In this document: piece after piece, positions 11,614-23,480 of the stretch | How the letters are laid out: every line of letters starts with the position of its first letter | How positions within the stretch are numbered: position 1 is the first letter of the stretch | NCBI GenBank assembly: GCA_030248195.1 | Contig: JASAND010024033.1 | Coordinates: 22,410-86,409 of the forward strand | Direction: 5' to 3' | DNA: 64,000 nucleotides | Source: Trissonchulus latispiculum | Taxonomy: Eukaryota; Nematoda; Enoplea; Enoplida; Ironidae | The notes under the pieces: generated by a model | Seen by the model: only the letters and a program-made list of their open reading frames with translations | What the model was told of the DNA's origin: nothing | The model's database searches: none | Program-made: the position numbers and the translations under genes

Positions 11614-11618
<5 letters not shown>
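9139..11618 (+). mobile_element. Duplicated LINE-containing block, copy A
   Basis: Nearly identical to 14949-17413. It consists of ~1 kb of non-coding sequence (with an unrecognised 115-codon frame at 9182-9529), an ATG/ATC microsatellite, a 5'-truncated reverse transcriptase ORF, a TTTCG-rich stretch near 11,245 and a LINE-type 3' tail. The near identity points to recent segmental duplication rather than two independent insertions. Confidence 0.7.
10175..11152 (+). CDS. 5'-truncated LINE reverse transcriptase fragment (325 codons)
   Basis: Would be part of the reverse transcriptase that copies a non-LTR retrotransposon RNA at its genomic target. The frame starts inside an ATG microsatellite, so its first methionines are not a real start. 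Visible motifs are SGVPQGSVSGP (RT block B, residues ~18-29), GYADDLKF (block C, YADD active site, ~47-54) and a thumb/connection region with LITHNFVS and CYASEVWNPW as in jockey/CR1/L2-type elements. The fingers, the first catalytic aspartate (block A), an endonuclease and ORF1 are missing, so it cannot be autonomous. The frame is intact and the protein is identical to that at 15980-16957. Family assignment within the jockey/CR1 group is tentative. Confidence 0.8.
   Translation: MMMMMMITNESFSEWTSVVSGVPQGSVSGPTLFLVFINEVLLLLNRDLCTGYADDLKFSAAGSDRQQVLQNALDRFLNWTSQWQLTVSYPKSMVLYIGRNNDHVPYFCGPEALSGVEGCSDLGVWMTSNLSFSVHISRIVDKAYRVLYLITHNFVSNDCSLKLKLYKSYVVPILCYASEVWNPWLLKDIEMIENVQKRFTLSFQHLRNLNYKDRCAELDILSLEFTRLVTDLVFVYKMIFGYNIINMFDFFELQPCMHNTRGHLLKLRLPKSNLNLRKFSFPCRIVLPWNALPESIILSKDVVDFKRKLLLNKSVLFHYVKMYAH

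Positions 11619-11660
<42 letters not shown>
11619..11660. repeat. (TA)n microsatellite, empty site of the long-inverted-repeat element
   Basis: The TA run continues directly into TGTCTGTGTGTAGG and GCGTACAGTACAC. The 17433-18684 element occupies the equivalent position in the third module. Confidence 0.7.
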
Positions 11661-11664
<4 letters not shown>

Positions 11665-11682
11665 TGTGTGTAGGTCTATGCG

Positions 11683-13990
11683 TACAGTACACATAGAAAA
11701 ATTGAAAAATTTTCGAAAAATTACCAAAAATTTGGAAAAAAGTGCTAAAATTTGCTTAGGTATATAATACGTATGCAAATTTACTAAAAACACTACACGT
11801 CGCAGGGAGGGGGGAATTTTTCTCAAGGTACACCTATGATTGACCTTATTTTGGACATGCAAACATGTTGGCAATCAAGTTATCGAGTTAGAACCACTGT
11901 CTAATGATAAAATTACTTCATGGTTGAATGTTTTTTGGTATTATAAACGGCTGAAAGTGCGATTTTTGGCAGAAAAATAGAAAAATCGTTTTGGGGAGGG
12001 TTGGGAGGTCTCCAGAGGGGCCCCCTAGAAGAAGTCTGGGGGGGGAGCATCCCCCCCCACCCCAAATCTCCATTACACCTATGGGTGGGGTGTGGAAAAT
12101 CGAATTTGGGGAGAAAAGTATTTGTCAAAAATTTAAGAGAAAAATAGCGATATTGCTAAAAACTCTATTTACAACCAATTTTTTCGAAGAAACTAGAATT
12201 TTTGCGAAAAATTCGGAATTTTTCTTAATTTTGAGCCAAAATTTTGAAACTTTTGGTAGGTGGGGTCTGCCAAATTTGGGTTTGGTGGGGTTTGGGATTT
12301 GGCCATTTGGGGTGGGGTGGGGTCTGCCTCCAAAATTTTGAGGGTGGGGTCGGGCCTTGTCTATTTGGGGGATGGGTCCCCCCACCAGGTACACCTATGC
12401 TTCCCCCCGCCTTAGTTTCCTTTGGGGGGGGGGTTGGTGGGTATTTTTGACCAATTTTACCCCCCCTCCAGAATTTTTGACATAGCCTCCCCCAACTTTC
12501 GGCTACCCTCCCCCCTAAGCCCCCCAGCGATTTTCGGACCCAAAAGCATAGCTAAATTTGGCCGAAAATTTCTACAATTTTGACTTAAAATCGCTTTAAA
12601 ACGGTGCAAAAACGCCTAAAACGTGGAAAACAAGCCTAATTTTGAAGAAAAAAAGCTAAATTACAGAAAATTCTGCATTTTTGGCCATGTTTCGAAATTT
12701 CTGAGGTCCGAATTCTGGGGAGGGGGTTGGGTGGTACCCCCATCACATTTCTTGGGTCGACCACCAACCTTCCAAAATTTACCTCCCCCCAGACCCAAAG
12801 CTCCAGGCATAGGTGTAACGGAGATTTGGGGTGGGGGAGGCTCCCCCCAACCTTTTCTGGGGGGCCCCCCTCTGGAGACCCCCAACCCGCACCCCCCCCA
12901 GAACCCCCCCAACCCTCCCCCAAAAAATTTCATTTTTTATGCCAAAAATCGCATTTTCAGACGTTTATAATCATAGGTGTACCACCTGTTTGGGTTGTGG
13001 GGGGGAGTAGAAGGTCCAAATTTGGCTCGGGGGACCCCCTTTTAATTGCTATAAATAACCATCTTTAGCTGTTTATAGCTGATTTACATCCATTTTTGCG
13101 AATTTTTTCAAAAATGTTCAGAAATTGCAAAAAATTTTTTCAAAAATTTTGCATTTTTTACTTGGTTTGGACCCAGTTTTGGGGGGGGAGGGGGGTTTGA
13201 GCTCGGCTTGGGGGGGGGAGTAGTTGAGGCCGGGTAGGGGGGAGGGGGGTCTGGCCTCTCCGTGGGGGGGGGGTCTCACAGGTGGTAACTGTAGCCTGGT
13301 TCACCTATGTTTATAATGATAGAAAACATCTAACGATAAAGTAATTTTAACATTAGACAATGGTTTTAAGCTCAAAAACTTGATTGCCAACATGTTTCCA
13401 AGTCCAAAATAAGGTCAATATTGAGTCATAAGATCCATAATACAGTTAGAAACGTGTATTTCTCATAATAATAAACAGCTTAAGCCAAAAATTCGGACAA
13501 TTCTGAAAATTTTTTCAAAAATTACCCTAAATATACCCAAATTTTGGCCATTTTTCGGCGCGACTACCTCCCCCCCCAGTTGGGGGTAAGTCCCCCCCGC
13601 CAAAACGTTTTGGGGGAGGGTTGAATAAAGGCTTCGGGGGGGGGCTACCCCCCCCCCCCAACCCCCCTTACACCTATGGACTATGGTTCCAGGGAGGGGA
13701 GGGAAACATAGTCTCCCTGGAACTTTGGGTCTGGGGGGGTAGGGTAAATCTTGGCCGACCTCCGAAATGTGATGCGGGGAACCCCCCCCCCCAGCATTCG
13801 GACCTCAGAAATTTCGAAAAATGGCTAAAAAATGCAAAAATTTTTGTAATTTAGCCCTTTTTTCATCAAAATAAGGCTTGTTCTTAACGTTTTAGGTGTT
13901 TTTGCACCGTTTTAAAGCGATTTTAGGTCAAAATTTTAGAAAAATTTTTCAAAAAATGACCATTTTTCGACCAAATTTAGCTAACTTTTT
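11683..13990. repeat. G/C-homopolymer-rich repeat module, copy 2
   Basis: Matches module 1 through about 13,610 with scattered indels in the G runs and one extra G-rich stretch near 13,210-13,270. It then continues into a related but different G/C-rich piece ending near 13,990. No credible coding sequence. Confidence 0.75.
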
Positions 13991-14423
13991 GGTCTTAGAA
14001 CACGGATCTCAAGACCGGTTTTCGATTCGGCTTTATGCTAGTTCAGCATTTGCTTACATTTTAAGCTTGCAACCTTAGCTTACAACTGAACCAACGAAAA
14101 GCTGAATCGAAAAACAGAATTCGGATTCGTGTTCAGCGACCCAGAAAACTCTATACACAACTTTTCAGCAAAATCGAAGACAAAAAATTTTCGGTTTCCC
14201 TTGGTTCCCTTAGTAATCGCAAAAAATAGAATTTCGCGAAATCGAAAAGTTTTGCGATATTTGAACTTAGCGTAGTCGAAGACATGCCCATACCAAATTT
14301 TAGCTCATTTGGTCAAGTTTTAGGAATCTTGAGTGGTCTTGAGTGCATTTTCTGCCTTGACAGGAGCCTAGGTTGCTATTTTTGAAGTTCGTGCTACAGC
14401 CATCCGCATATTTCAGTATAAAT
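13991..14423. other. Unassigned intergenic sequence
   Basis: No domain, tandem repeat or inverted repeat recognised. Confidence 0.5.
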
Positions 14424-14850
14424 TTTCTTTCTTTCATTCATTCATTTCTTTTTCTTTTAATTTCTTTCTTTCATTTCATTTCTTTCTTTCTTCCTATTTC
14501 TTCCACTTTCTTGCTTGTCCATTAAAAATGATTGACAGACAAAGGGATAAAGCTACACTCAAAGGTCAAGTCTATGCCTCGGCCTGTTTGATGCGTTAAA
14601 AGTATGAGCCTTAAGTTGTTGCTAACTTGAAAAAATGAGGGTGTCCTCAAAGAAGTAACCTAAGCTGGGTGTGTGTTAAGTCAAAGGTTGATGTAACTGG
14701 AAGTGACAGCTGTTTAATTGATGACAAAGTTTAAAATTATTCCGAGGACAAAATTTCTTTCTTTTTCTTTCACTTCTTTCTTTTTCTTTTCTTTCTTTCT
14801 TTTGTTTCTTTCTTTCTTTCTTTCTTTCTTTCTTTCATTTCTTTAAACTG
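14424..14850. repeat. (CTTT)n-type pyrimidine microsatellite regions
   Basis: Two stretches of CTTT/TTTC repeats (about 14,425-14,510 and 14,750-14,840) flank about 230 bp of ordinary sequence. Confidence 0.85.
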
Positions 14851-14948
14851 ATATAAGCGAATAGCTGTAATAGGCGGAAGTAACTTATTACCGTCTGATG
14901 ATACAGTCGAATGAAGAGACTAAGGCGGTATAGTACAACTACAGGGGT

Positions 14949-17413
14949 GGACTTTGAACAGATACTGTGAATTAAAAACTTAATGAATCGGCTTGGACTA
15001 TGGTACCTTTGTTTCTTTCATGGTTCCGCATCAAGTGAGCGGGCCCACTACGCTGCGTGGACTGGATTGCTGTCTACGCAAGAGGAAATGTATCAAAAGC
15101 TTTAAATTTAGATATATCCTTCAATCATCTATGAATTCATTTGAAATTTTGCACGCAAGCATTATTAATATACGCTCACGTGGTTTTAGTTTTCATAAAA
15201 TTAATTTTAAATCATTTCATTTTAATTATGTCATTTTAAAGCTCTTTGTGCTCTTTCAGGCGGTAGAGTCAAGTTTATCACATAAAGCTTTAATAAATTT
15301 TGTTTATTTGCATTTATGTCACAATGCAACTCAAAGCTAACTAAGTTTAAGGTAGCGCTCGCATTATCGGGATTATTGATGTAAGATTTGGACAGAATGT
15401 TCAATTTTGAAGAAATTATAAGTGAGTCTAGCCTGGCTGGAGGGTTATCTTGTTGCAAAATTTCGGCTCCTGGGAACCCATCATTGGATAGCTACCTTCA
15501 AAGCTTAAAAATCAAAATATTATTTAAGCTTTACATGATCAACCTAAATGCACAGCGTGAAAGAGCGTAAAAAGAGCTTTAAAACGATGTGCATATCTCT
15601 TATCTACGTGGCTTCTATCAAAAGTTACAGACGGTTGAATATGTGACGAAGTTACGTTTACCATTCCTATAGCGAATGGCAATGTAAAAACCAAATGTTC
15701 GAAAATGAATTTTACAGGGCTTTCATGATGCTTTTGCGTTGGATTTGTTCCTTATTTTATGAAATACACTGTGACTTATTATAAGCATAATATTTGCACA
15801 AAACTGAAGTGATTAGTGCGAAATTTTTCATTTTGATTTTCTTATAAATGCTGCGATCAAACTCGCTCAAATTTTGTGTGCACGTTTATTTGACGGGGGC
15901 AATTTTTTTAGTTCTTGTTTATAATCAAACATTCTAAGACGGCAATGTTAAAATAGTACATTATCATCATGATCATATCATGATGATGATGATGATGATT
16001 ACAAATGAATCCTTTTCGGAGTGGACCTCAGTTGTGAGTGGTGTACCGCAAGGGTCAGTTTCTGGTCCAACGCTCTTTCTGGTGTTTATAAATGAGGTTT
16101 TGTTGTTGCTAAATAGAGATCTTTGTACTGGATATGCTGATGATTTAAAGTTTTCTGCTGCAGGATCTGATAGACAACAAGTCTTGCAGAATGCTTTAGA
16201 TCGTTTTTTGAATTGGACGTCTCAATGGCAATTAACTGTATCTTATCCTAAATCAATGGTTTTGTATATTGGTCGGAACAACGACCATGTGCCTTATTTT
16301 TGTGGTCCTGAAGCACTAAGTGGGGTAGAAGGTTGCTCAGACTTGGGAGTGTGGATGACTTCAAACTTAAGTTTTTCTGTTCATATTAGTCGCATAGTGG
16401 ACAAAGCTTATAGAGTTTTATATCTCATCACTCATAATTTTGTTTCGAATGATTGTTCTCTAAAACTCAAACTGTATAAATCTTATGTGGTTCCAATTTT
16501 ATGTTATGCATCTGAAGTATGGAACCCATGGCTACTAAAAGACATTGAAATGATTGAAAATGTACAGAAAAGATTTACTCTTTCCTTTCAACATTTACGA
16601 AATCTGAATTATAAGGATAGATGTGCAGAATTGGATATTCTTAGTCTAGAATTTACTAGACTAGTTACGGACCTTGTTTTTGTGTATAAAATGATATTTG
16701 GATATAATATAATTAATATGTTTGACTTTTTCGAGTTACAGCCTTGCATGCATAATACGCGTGGTCATTTACTAAAGTTGCGTTTACCAAAATCAAATTT
16801 GAATTTACGTAAATTCAGTTTCCCATGTAGGATTGTACTACCATGGAACGCTCTGCCGGAATCTATTATTTTGAGTAAAGATGTGGTGGATTTTAAAAGA
16901 AAATTGTTGTTAAATAAAAGTGTTCTGTTTCATTATGTAAAAATGTATGCTCATTGAATGCATTTTTTATGTTTATTTCTTGAAACTGTTTATTGTTACA
17001 GTGTTATTTCAACGTCTGTTTCCGTCTATAACGCCTGGAGTAAACGTTTTCGTTTCGTTTCGTTTTCGTTTCGTTTCGATATGTACTATTTGCCATCTCA
17101 GAAGGCATGGCTGCACGGTTGCAAAACCCAATTATTACTATCGTTTTGGCAAGCCTGAAACAAAAAAATCACACATTCCTCAAGTTGTATACAGGGTTAC
17201 AAGTTCTTTTTCTGAAGCCCCTATAAATTGCGCATAAGAGAACAAAAGAAGCGTCTTTACGGCTTCATAAATTTCTTTACAATCTCTTCATAAATTTCTT
17301 CAAGTGTTAACGTATTCTATGCCTGTATATACAATATACACGTATAATATATATCGTACCCCTCCTGAGCGCAATTCCCACTGTAATACCCTGTGGACGC
17401 AGCAATTATATAT
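14949..17413 (+). mobile_element. Duplicated LINE-containing block, copy B
   Basis: Same content and order as 9139-11618, with a few substitutions and small indels in the non-coding part and none that change the reverse transcriptase protein. Confidence 0.7.
15980..16957 (+). CDS. 5'-truncated LINE reverse transcriptase fragment, identical copy
   Basis: The predicted 325 residues are identical to those of 10175-11152: RT block B (PQGSVSGP), the YADD catalytic box and the C-terminal thumb/connection region, beginning in the same ATG microsatellite. Because the surrounding ~1 kb is also duplicated, the copy arose by duplication of a DNA segment, not by fresh retrotransposition. The lack of change says the duplication is young or was homogenised by gene conversion; it does not show that the truncated protein is used. 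Confidence 0.8.
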   Translation: MMMMMMITNESFSEWTSVVSGVPQGSVSGPTLFLVFINEVLLLLNRDLCTGYADDLKFSAAGSDRQQVLQNALDRFLNWTSQWQLTVSYPKSMVLYIGRNNDHVPYFCGPEALSGVEGCSDLGVWMTSNLSFSVHISRIVDKAYRVLYLITHNFVSNDCSLKLKLYKSYVVPILCYASEVWNPWLLKDIEMIENVQKRFTLSFQHLRNLNYKDRCAELDILSLEFTRLVTDLVFVYKMIFGYNIINMFDFFELQPCMHNTRGHLLKLRLPKSNLNLRKFSFPCRIVLPWNALPESIILSKDVVDFKRKLLLNKSVLFHYVKMYAH

Positions 17414-17432
17414 ATTTATATAATATATATAT

Positions 17433-18684
17433 GAGTGGATTTCTCAGTGGTTCAGATCTGGAGTCGTTGTTGGCGGACAACCTTGAGAAATCAATTTTCT
17501 TCTTACTATACCAGTTGATTAGGATTAGTAGGCATAGTAAAACCTACAAATATCAGCTTGTTTTGATGAGCGGTTAATGAGTAAGGTCCATTTTTGTGTT
17601 TTTGCCATGGCGGCTAAATGGCTAATTTTACTTCTTGGCTTTGTTCCACTGTATTGAAAGATATATACGTGGTAGGGTGCTACTTTTGGCCCTCAAATTG
17701 TTCATAGAGCTCTACTATGGCTATGCAACAGGCGTTCTCCTTCAGCTGTCATGTAGTTTTCGAAAACAGTAGTTTTAAGGTCACTGACCCCACCCGTCGA
17801 GAGTAGTGCGAAGTAAGTTTATTCGAGCTAGAGAACTTATTACTGCGAGGCGGGACGCAATTTTGTAATATATCATTTTTAGGATCATAACAAACCTGCT
17901 GGCCAAACATGAGCCAAATCCCAGACCCAGTTTTGAGATATGGCTCTTCAAAGTTCGAAAAATCGCCGATTTTGGGCCAAAACAGCGATCAAGTCAAGTT
18001 TGGGCCGCCATAACCGACTAATGGGAAAAGATAGTGAGCTAATATTGCTAGCACATAAACTAGGTACCATAGACAGTGTTTTAGATCAATTTCAGCCAAA
18101 TCTGAGAAATTTTATTTTTTTCGATTTTTCAACACCCAAAATGCGACCGAAGCGAGCCGAGCGATTTTTCGAACTTTGAAGAGCCACATCTCAAAACTGG
18201 GTCTGGGATTTGGCTCATTTTTGGCCAGCAGGTTTGTTATGATCCTAAAAATGATATATTACAAAATTGCGTCCCGCCTCGCAGTAATAAGTTCTCTAGC
18301 TCGAATAAACTTACTTCGCACTACTCTCGACGGGTGGGGTCAGTGACCTTAAAACTACTGTTTTCGAAAACTACATGACAGCTGAAGTAGAAAGCCTGTT
18401 GCATAGCCATAGTAGAGCTCTATGAACAATTTGAGGGCCAAAAGTAGCACCCTACCACGTATATATCTTTCAATACAGTGGAACAAAGCCAAGAAGTAAA
18501 ATTGGCCATTTAGCCGCCATGGCAAAATTACAAAAATGGACCTTACTGATTAACCGCTCATCAAAACAAGCTGATATTTGCAGGTTTTACTATGCCTACT
18601 AATCCTAATCAACTGGCTTAGTAAGAAGAAGATAGATTTTTTGAGGTTGTCCGTTCCATCTGCGAGCATCCCAGAAATCGACTC
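17433..18684. mobile_element. Non-autonomous element with ~530-bp terminal inverted repeats
   Basis: The left arm (17433-17966) is the reverse complement of the right arm (18161-18684) with minor indels, around a ~194-bp loop. Outer ends read GAGTSGATTTCTS and are flanked by TA repeats, so a TA target duplication is possible but cannot be proven within TA DNA. The loop frame at 17940-18179 (79 codons) has no transposase features. The second module (11,660) preserves the empty site. Confidence 0.8.
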
Positions 18685-18699
18685 ATATATATATGTGTA

Positions 18700-21600
18700 T
18701 GTATGTACGTATATGCGTACAGTACACATAGAAAAATTGAAAAATTTTCGAAAAATTACCAAAAATTTGGAAAAAAGTGCTAAAATTTGCTGAGGTATAT
18801 AATACGTATGCAAATTTACTAAAAACACTACACGTCGCAGGGAGGGGGGAATTTTTCTCAAGGTACACCTATGATTGACCTTATTTTGGACATGCAAACA
18901 TGTTGGCAATCAAGTTATCGAGTTAGAACCACTGTCTAATGATAAAATTACTTCATGGTTGAATGTTTTTTGGTATTATAAACGGCTGAAAGTGCGATTT
19001 TTGGCAGAAAAATAGAAAAATCGTTTTGGGGAGGGTTGGGAGGTCTCCAGAGGGGCCCCCTAGAAAAAGTCTGGGGGGGAGCATCCCCCCCCCACCCCAA
19101 ATCTCCATTACACCTATGGGTGGGGTGTGGAAAATCGAATTTGGGGAGAAAAGTATTTGTCAAAAATTTAAGAGAAAAATAGCGATATTGCTAAAAACTC
19201 TATTTACAACCAATTTTTTCGAAGAAACTAGAATTTTTGCGAAAAATTCGGAATTTTTCTTAATTTTGAGCCAAAATTTTGAAACTTTTGGGAGGTGGGG
19301 TCTGCCAAATTTGGGTTTGGTGGGGTTTGGGATTTGGCCATTTGGGGTGGGGTGGGGTGGGGTCTGCCTCCAAAATTTTGAGGGTGGGGTCGGGCCTTGT
19401 CTATTTGGGGGATGATGGGTCCGCCCACCAGGTACACCTATGCTACCCCCCCCCTTGGGTTCCTTTGGGGGGGGGGGGTTGGTGGGTATTTTTGACCAAT
19501 TTTACCCCCCCCCCCAGAATTTTTGACATAGCCTCCCCCAACTTTCGGCTACCCTCCCCCCTAAGCCCCCCAGCGATTTTCGGACCCAAAAACTTAGCTA
19601 AATTTGGCCGAAAATTTCTACAATTTTGACTTAAAATCGCTTTAAAACGGTGCAAAAACGCCTAAAACGTGGAAAACAAGCCTAATTTTGAAGAAAAAAG
19701 GCTAAATTACAGAAAATTCTGCATTTTTGGCCATAATAATAAAGAGCTTGAGCCAAAAAATCGTACAATTCTGAAATTTTTTTCAAAAATTACCCTAAAA
19801 ATACCCAAATTTTGGCCATTTTTCGGCGCGACTACCTCCCCCCCAGTTGGGGGTATTTCAGAAAAATCGAAAGAGTCAGAAATTTCGAAAAATGGCTAAA
19901 AAATGCAAAAATTTTTGTAATTTAGCCCTTTTTTCATCAAAATAAGGCTTGTTCTTAACGTTTTAGGTGTTTTTGCACCGTTTTAAAGCGATTTTAGGTC
20001 AAAATTTTAGAAAAATTTTTCAAAAAATGACCATTTTTCGACCAAATTTAGCTAACTTTTTGGGTCCAAAAATCGTTGGGGGGGTTCGGGGGTGTAGCCA
20101 AAAGTTGGTGGAGCCGTGGAGGGTAAGTCAAAAAATCTGGGGGGGGGGTAAATTTGGTCAAATTTTGGGGGGGGGGGGTAAAATTTTTGGGCAAAAAATT
20201 GTCTAGGTGGGGGTGCCGGAATGTCTGTCAAAGGAGGGGGCCCAAATCGCAAAGGGGGGGCCGGCAGAGGTGTACCAGGCATAGGTGTAAGGTGGGGGGG
20301 GGGGTAGCCCCCCAAGCCTTTTTCAACCCTCCCCCAAAGCTTTATGGGGGGAACGTCCCCCCCCCCCCCCAACGGGGGGGGGAAAATGGCGCTGAAGGCG
20401 CGAAAAATGGCCAAAAATTGGGTATTTTTAGGGTAAATTTTGAAAAAATTTTCAAAAATGTCGAAATTTTTGGCTTAAACTGTTTATTATTATGAGAAAT
20501 ACACGTTTTTAACTGTATTATGGATCTTATGACTCAATATTGACCTTATTTTGGACTTGGAAACATGTTGGCAATCAAGTTTTTGAGTTTAAAACCACTG
20601 TCTGATGTTAAAAGTAGTTTATGGTTAGATGTTTTTCATCATTAGAAACGGCTGAAAGTGCGATTTTTGGCATAAAAAATGAAAAATTTGGGGGGGGGGT
20701 TTGGGGGGGGGTCGCCAGAGGGGGCCCCCCCAGAAAATGTTGGGGGGGGGGGGAGCCTCCCCACCCCAAATCTCCGTTACACCTATGGTACCAGGCTACA
20801 GTTTGCCCCCTGTGTGTGAGACCCCCCACGGAGAGGCCAGACCACCCCCCCCCCCCGACCCGACCGCAACCCCGCCCCCCCAAGCCGCGCTCACCCCCCC
20901 TCCCCCCCCACTTCAGATTATTTTAGCCCCCCCCAGCCAGATTTGGACTTTTTACTCCCCCCCCCCAACCCTAACACTAGGTGGTACACCTTATGAACCC
21001 AACATTTTTTGGGGTCCCCCTCAACCCTCAACCATAATTTTTTGACCAATTTTACCCCCTCCCAGAATTTTCGACATACTCCAAAAAGGCCGGGGGGCAG
21101 TGGCGGATCCAGGGGAGGGGACCGAGCCCCATAGGTGTACCACCTGTTTGGGTTGGGGGGGGAGGGGAGTAGAAGGTCCAACTTTGGCTCGGGGGACCCC
21201 ACCGAAATCCGAAATTTGGGGGAGGGGGACCCCCCTAAACTGTACCCAAGTTTTTTTAGCTAAAAAAGCTCCTTTTTCAATCGGAAATTTTTGAAAAACT
21301 GCCAAAACTGTACACAAATTTTTTTCGGCTAAAATTGGCCCTTTTTTGACATAAAATCGACTATATATTTTCGACGTAAATCTACTCAATAACTACTCTG
21401 TTGCGTTTTACAACCTATTTTTTAGCGTTTTTAACTATGTCCAGCCAATTTTTTCTGGAAATTTTTGAAAAATTGCAAAACTGGCATTTTTCTCTTGTTT
21501 GGACCCTATTTTGGGGGGGGGGAGGGGGGTCTGAGCATAGTTTTCCTGGAACTTTGGGTCTGGGGGGGTTAAATCTCGGCTGACCTCCGAAATGTGATGG

Positions 21601-22520
21601 GGGGTACCCCCCAACCCCCCCAGAATTCGGACCTCGGAAATTTCGAAAACTGGCCAAAAAATGCAAAATTTTCTGTAATTTAGCCCTTTTCTCATCAAAA
21701 TAAATCTTGTTCTTAACGTTTTAGGCGTTTTTGCACCGTTTTAAAGCGATTTTAGGTCGAAATTTTAGAAAAATTTTTCCAAAAATGACCATTTTTCGAC
21801 CAAATTTAGCTAACTTTTTGGGTCCAAAAATCGTTGGGGGGGTAGCCAAAAACAGTTGGGGGAGGGTAAATCTGGGGGGGGGGGGTAAATGTGGTCGAAA
21901 ATTTGGGGGGATGCCCCCCAACCCCCCCACCCCCAAAGGAAACAGTTCGGCGTGGGGGGGGGGAGTAGTCTAGGTCGGGTATGGGGAGTGGGGGGTCTGG
22001 CGTTCTCGGGGAGGGGTCTCACAGGGGGCAAACTGTAGCCTGGTACAACTACACCAATGTTGGGGGGGGGGAAGCCTCCCACCCCAAATCTCCGTTACAC
22101 CTATGGACTACCCCCCCCAAGTCCCCTCCCCTGGTGAAACTATGGTTCATCCTCCCCCAACTTTCGGGTACACCCACCCAACCCCAAGGCCCTTTTTGGA
22201 GCCAAAAAGTTAGCAAAATTTTGCCGAAAATGATCATTTTAGAAAAACGTTTCTCAAATTTTGACTTACAATCGCTTTAAAACCATGTGAAAACGCGTAA
22301 AACTAAAAACAAGCCTTGTTTTGACGAAAAATGCGTTAAAAATAAGACAGAAAATTTTGCATTTTAGGCCATTTTTTGGATTTTCTGTGGTCCCAATTCT
22401 TGGGGGAGGAGAGTTCCTTAGGGAGTACCTCATCGCATTTCGGGGATCGACCATCAATTTCCAAAGCTTACCCCTTCCCCAACCAAAATTTCGGGTGAAA
22501 CTTCTAGAAATCGAAAAATT
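18700..22520. repeat. G/C-homopolymer-rich repeat module, copy 3 and extension
   Basis: The first kilobase matches modules 1 and 2; the rest is a longer mosaic of the same words (CATAGGTGTAAC, CCCCAAATCTCC, TTTAAAGCGATTTTAGGTC) in both orientations. The many overlapping frames are repeat translations. Confidence 0.7.
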
Positions 22521-22748
22521 GTACGTATATATATACCGTTTACCAGTAAATAAATGTGCGCAAAATTTTAGAAAAACTCTAGGTAAGGATATAAAATCTG
22601 TTTAATTTTCAGTAAATTTATAAATATCAGCTGAAAAACTGCGACTAGGTAAACGGGAGGTAAAGAGGTAAACCTCAACGGGAGGCGCCCAAATCCCAAA
22701 GGGAGGTGCGTGGCCCTGGGCCCGAGCCCTCCCCTGGATCCGCCACTG
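21099..22748. mobile_element. Inverted-repeat element with CAGTGGCGGATCCAGG ends
   Basis: The left end (21099-21120) and right end (22727-22748) are perfect inverted repeats of about 22 bp beginning CAGTGGCGGATCCAGG. The CAG...CTG ends resemble hAT-type elements, but no matching 8-bp target duplication is visible. The interior is G/C-homopolymer-rich mosaic without transposase. Confidence 0.6.
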
Positions 22749-23079
22749 CCACAAACCCCTTCATGTACAAAAGAAGTCCTGTAACTGTTACCAGTAAGAC
22801 AAGTTGGCATGATCTTAGAAAATTTGAAAACTTCTTAGGTTTTATGGTCATTTTCGGGTGTCAACTTCTTATCCATGCCACACGAACGCTCAATCGACAG
22901 GACCGGTTATTTGTAATATAATATTAAAGTACAAGACTCGAAATTTCATTTGCACTAGATTTTGTATCTTTATCATGTGCCAGTCGAGCAGGGTAAGCCA
23001 TTGTTTGTTTTTCCCCACTTTGGCAAGCAGGTGATGTCTTTCCCCCCTCTGACTATATATGTAGGTAGATATATATACG
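22749..23079. other. Unassigned intergenic sequence
   Basis: No gene or repeat recognised. Confidence 0.5.
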
Positions 23080-23339
23080 CACTAGCGTAGCCAGAAAAAA
23101 ATTTCGGAGGGGGGCAAGCCAAAACCGCTCTGAAGTTTCTGCCGCAACTAAACAGTTGGTTGAAATTTTCAAACAAAATCTGGAGGTTTTGAGATATTTT
23201 CTTTGAAAAGTAGCGCCGCAGGCGAAAATTTTTCGAAATACTTATTCGCGCGGCAACTACTCACTAAAAACTTTTCTTTTGTCTCCGATTTCGGGGGGGC
23301 ATGCCCCCCTCGCCCCCCCCCCCCCTGGCTACGCGCCTG
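23080..23339. mobile_element. Small inverted-repeat element with GCGTAGCCAG ends
   Basis: The left end CACTAGCGTAGCCAG and right end CTGGCTACGCGCCTG are imperfect inverted repeats. The element contains G and C runs and no ORF of note. A related partial copy starts near 51,420 inside PDPR intron 17. Confidence 0.6.
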
Positions 23340-23452
23340 CATATATATACAGTCCATGTCCTTACCTATCTTTAACTGTTTGTTACAGAATTAACGTCTT
23401 CACATAGATTGATGATTATGATGAATCTTCATAATATAATTTCGTGTTCAAT

Positions 23453-23480
23453 TAGGGGGAGCGCGTTAGCGCTCCCCCTA
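23453..23480. repeat. Perfect 12-bp hairpin, GTTA loop
   Basis: TAGGGGGAGCGC pairs perfectly with GCGCTCCCCCTA. Hairpins of the same design (G-run, CGC, 3-4-nt loop, GCG, C-run) are at 26717, 31092 and 58093. Confidence 0.7.

Noticed and set aside
7067..22300. Dozens of 60-130-codon frames on both strands (e.g. 7067-7426, 8191-8538, 20052-20414)
   Set aside because: They are translations of G/C-run repeats and of inverted-repeat arms, repeated in each module, with no domain and overlapping on both strands.
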